Assembly: GCF_000169175.1 (NCBI RefSeq)
Contig: NZ_AAWS01000025.1
Location: forward strand, 60,821-124,820
DNA: 64,000 bases
Reading direction: 5' to 3'
DNA from: Microscilla marina ATCC 23134
GTDB taxonomy: Bacteria; Bacteroidota; Bacteroidia; Cytophagales; Microscillaceae
A program made the position numbers and the translations under genes. The notes beneath the pieces are model-generated. The model was given only the letters and a program-made list of their open reading frames with translations. It made no database searches and was not told where the DNA came from. Shown piece after piece: positions 62,632-64,000 of the stretch; the stretch's first letter is position 1, and each line of letters opens with the position of its first letter.

Positions 62632-63153
62632 ATGGAAAATAATAGTAAGAAATTTTATGAAAGGCGTTCTATTCGTTTGCCTGACTATGATTATACCCAA
62701 GAGTCGCTTTACTATATTACGCTTTGTTGCCAACATAGATTGAAGTTGTTTGGTGAAGTAGTAAATAGCGAGCTAATGCCAAATGCTGCTGGCAAAATGG
62801 TAGAAGAAGAATGGAAAGCTTTGACCACACGTTTTCCAGAAATTCGCTTGCATGCTTATGTGGTGATGCCGAATCACTTTCATGCCATTGTCGAGATGTG
62901 CAGCACTGAACAAATGGATAGTAAAAATGAAAAATCGCCCACCTTGGGCAACGTAATAGCTGGTTTCAAATCCATTGTGACTGTTAATTATATTCGTGGA
63001 GTGAAAGAGTTAGGTTGGCAGCCATTTGATAAAAAAGTGTGGCAACGAAACTATTGGGAGCATATCATTCGCAACGACCAAGCTTACCAAAAAATCACTG
63101 ATTATATTATAGAAAACCCTATTTATTGGAAAGAAGATGATTTATATACATAA
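62632..63153 (+). CDS. REP-associated tyrosine transposase (RAYT, Y1_Tnp/IS200-like)
   Basis: A protein of 173 residues. The HUH metal-binding motif is NHFHAIVEM (His82, His84) in the context LHAYVVMPNHFHAIVEM, diagnostic of RAYT/TnpA_REP proteins. Downstream, WQRNYWEHIIRN and ITDYIIENPIYW are the family's conserved tyrosine-containing helix and tail. An N-terminal YESLYYITLCCQHR-type strand fits the Y1 fold. RAYTs are single-copy, vertically inherited relatives of IS200 transposases thought to spread REP sequences. It is complete, without flanking terminal repeats, and followed by palindromic repeats. Confidence 0.92.
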   Translation: MENNSKKFYERRSIRLPDYDYTQESLYYITLCCQHRLKLFGEVVNSELMPNAAGKMVEEEWKALTTRFPEIRLHAYVVMPNHFHAIVEMCSTEQMDSKNEKSPTLGNVIAGFKSIVTVNYIRGVKELGWQPFDKKVWQRNYWEHIIRNDQAYQKITDYIIENPIYWKEDDLYT

Positions 63154-63179
63154 AGTGTTTTGATAGCAGGAATTATTTT

Positions 63180-63468
63180 ATGGATGCGAAACTGCGCGAT
63201 TGAATTTTCTATTTGTTAAGATAGGGGCTACCCTTGTGGTCGCCCTATCGTGTATCAAGCCTCGTTCTGATTATTTTTCTTCTTTATTTTGGGTTGTTTT
63301 ATGAATTGGGCATGTTTGGCTTGAATTTTCTATTTATATCAAGCCTCGTTTTGATTATTTTTCTTCCTTATTTTTGGTGGTCTAGGGCGACCACAAGGGT
63401 AGCCCCTACGTTTGCGTTTTGGCTTGTTTTATGGATGCAAACCCTCTGGCTTGAATTTTTTATTTTTT
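63180..63468 (+). repeat. REP-like block, copy 1, with 24-bp inverted repeats
   Basis: This 289-bp block begins atggatgcgaaactgcgcga and contains an exact 24-bp inverted-repeat pair at 63223-63246 and 63384-63407 (core gctacccttgtggtcgc and reverse). Phrases tcaagcctcgttttgatta and gtttgcgttttggcttg occur repeatedly. The block recurs at 63586-63874, 406 bp on. Confidence 0.85.
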
Positions 63469-63585
63469 GTATTTGTTAAGGTGACCCCTACGTTTGCGTT
63501 TTAGCTTGTTTTATGGATGCAAACCCTCTGGTTTGAATTTTCTATTTGTTAAGGTGACCCCTACGTTTGCGTTTTGGCTTGTTTA
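63469..63585 (+). repeat. Short 'aaggtgacccctacgtttgcg' units between the REP-like blocks
   Basis: Two units with gtgacccctacgtttgcg, gcttgttttatggatgc and ctggtttgaattttctattt lie between the blocks, with a period of about 65-75 bp. They share their sequence with the ends of the two large blocks. No coding frame is credible. Confidence 0.7.
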
Positions 63586-63874
63586 ATGGATGCGAAACTG
63601 CGCGATTGAATTTTCTATTTGTTAAGATAGGGGCTACCCTTGTGGTCGCCCTATCGTGTATCAAGCCTCGTTCTGATTATTTTTCTTCTTTATTTTGGGT
63701 TGTTTTATGAATTGGGCATGTTTGGCTTGAGTTTTCTATTTATATCAAGCCTCGTTTTGATTATTTTTCTTCCTTATTTTTGGTGGTCTAGGGCGACCAC
63801 AAGGGTACCCCCTACGTTTGCGTTTTGGCTTGTTTTATGGATCCAAACCCTCTGGCTTGAATTTTTTATTTTTT
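63586..63874 (+). repeat. REP-like block, copy 2
   Basis: Same order as copy 1, starting atggatgcgaaactgcgcga, with inverted repeats at 63629-63652 and 63790-63813, the latter with one base change (ggtacccc for ggtagcccc). Differences from copy 1 are few, so duplication is recent. The final part (63875-64000) contains further short units and runs off the window. Confidence 0.85.
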
Positions 63875-64000
63875 AAGGTGACCCCTACATTTGCGTTTTA
63901 GCTTGTTTTATGGATGCAAACCCTCTGGCTTGAATTTTTTATTTCATGTATTGCCCCAGGTGACCCCGTTTTGGCTTGTTTTATGGATGCAAACCCTTCA

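Noticed and set aside
63234..63876. Two similar hydrophobic frames (about 80 codons each) in the terminal repeats
   Set aside because: They coincide with the REP-like duplicated blocks; the similarity is due to DNA duplication and the frames have no start context or conserved protein pattern.

Overview
The window looks like a chromosomal segment of a marine or gliding Bacteroidota of the order Cytophagales (Microscilla-like; this genus-level guess is inference from general familiarity, not a search). Supporting signs are a type IX secretion sorting domain, a HU-CCDC81/SPOR protein, Bat aerotolerance genes, many VCBS, WG and CHAT-TPR proteins, a near absence of Shine-Dalgarno sites, one good Bacteroidetes-type promoter (TTG, 20 bp, TAnnTTTG) and low-GC, repeat-rich intergenic DNA.

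Layout. 1-0.3 kb: 5' end of mnmE, then an intergenic repeat array. 0.8-3.9 kb: an outer-membrane barrel protein overlapping a HU-CCDC81/SPOR envelope protein. 4.2-8.8 kb: phasin-like protein, small exported proteins including a META-domain protein and two tandem paralogs, and an alpha/beta hydrolase. 8.9-12.3 kb: an incomplete Bat/DUF58 locus split by a 37-bp tandem repeat. 12.4-17.3 kb: a MITE-like element, a WG-repeat protein, an MFS transporter with a TetR regulator, and an adenylate-kinase-like protein without the P-loop lysine. 17.5-23.1 kb: a serine beta-lactamase-like protein, an FtsX-type ABC permease and its ATPase separated by duplicated DNA, and an RluA pseudouridine synthase. 23.3-31.5 kb: TrpB2, a small TPR membrane protein, a giant exported TPR-CHAT protease-like protein and a second hydrolase.

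31.6-37.8 kb is the cell-shape cluster mreB-mreC-mreD-mrdA-rodA, read leftward, with translational overlaps and a MITE-like insertion between mreB and mreC. 38.2-42.3 kb carries purH, purN, a UbiA prenyltransferase and an unknown protein. 42.5-50.1 kb holds an M20 peptidase, a large VCBS/FG-GAP exported protein, a small peptide with a double-glycine leader, a PLP deaminase/desulfhydrase, a bile-acid:sodium symporter-family carrier and an MscS channel.

50.7-64 kb is accessory in character: an Ig-like exported protein, a leucine-rich-repeat protein, a lone receiver domain, an EAD11-type effector-associated protein, a 1007-residue T9SS-exported protein, a flavoprotein with a Cys-rich tail, a SnoaL-like lipoprotein, an exported vanadium haloperoxidase-like protein, and a REP-associated (RAYT) transposase followed by REP-like inverted repeats. 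Two nearly identical MITE-like elements in opposite orientation bracket 51.6-59.8 kb. No rRNA, tRNA or CRISPR array was seen.
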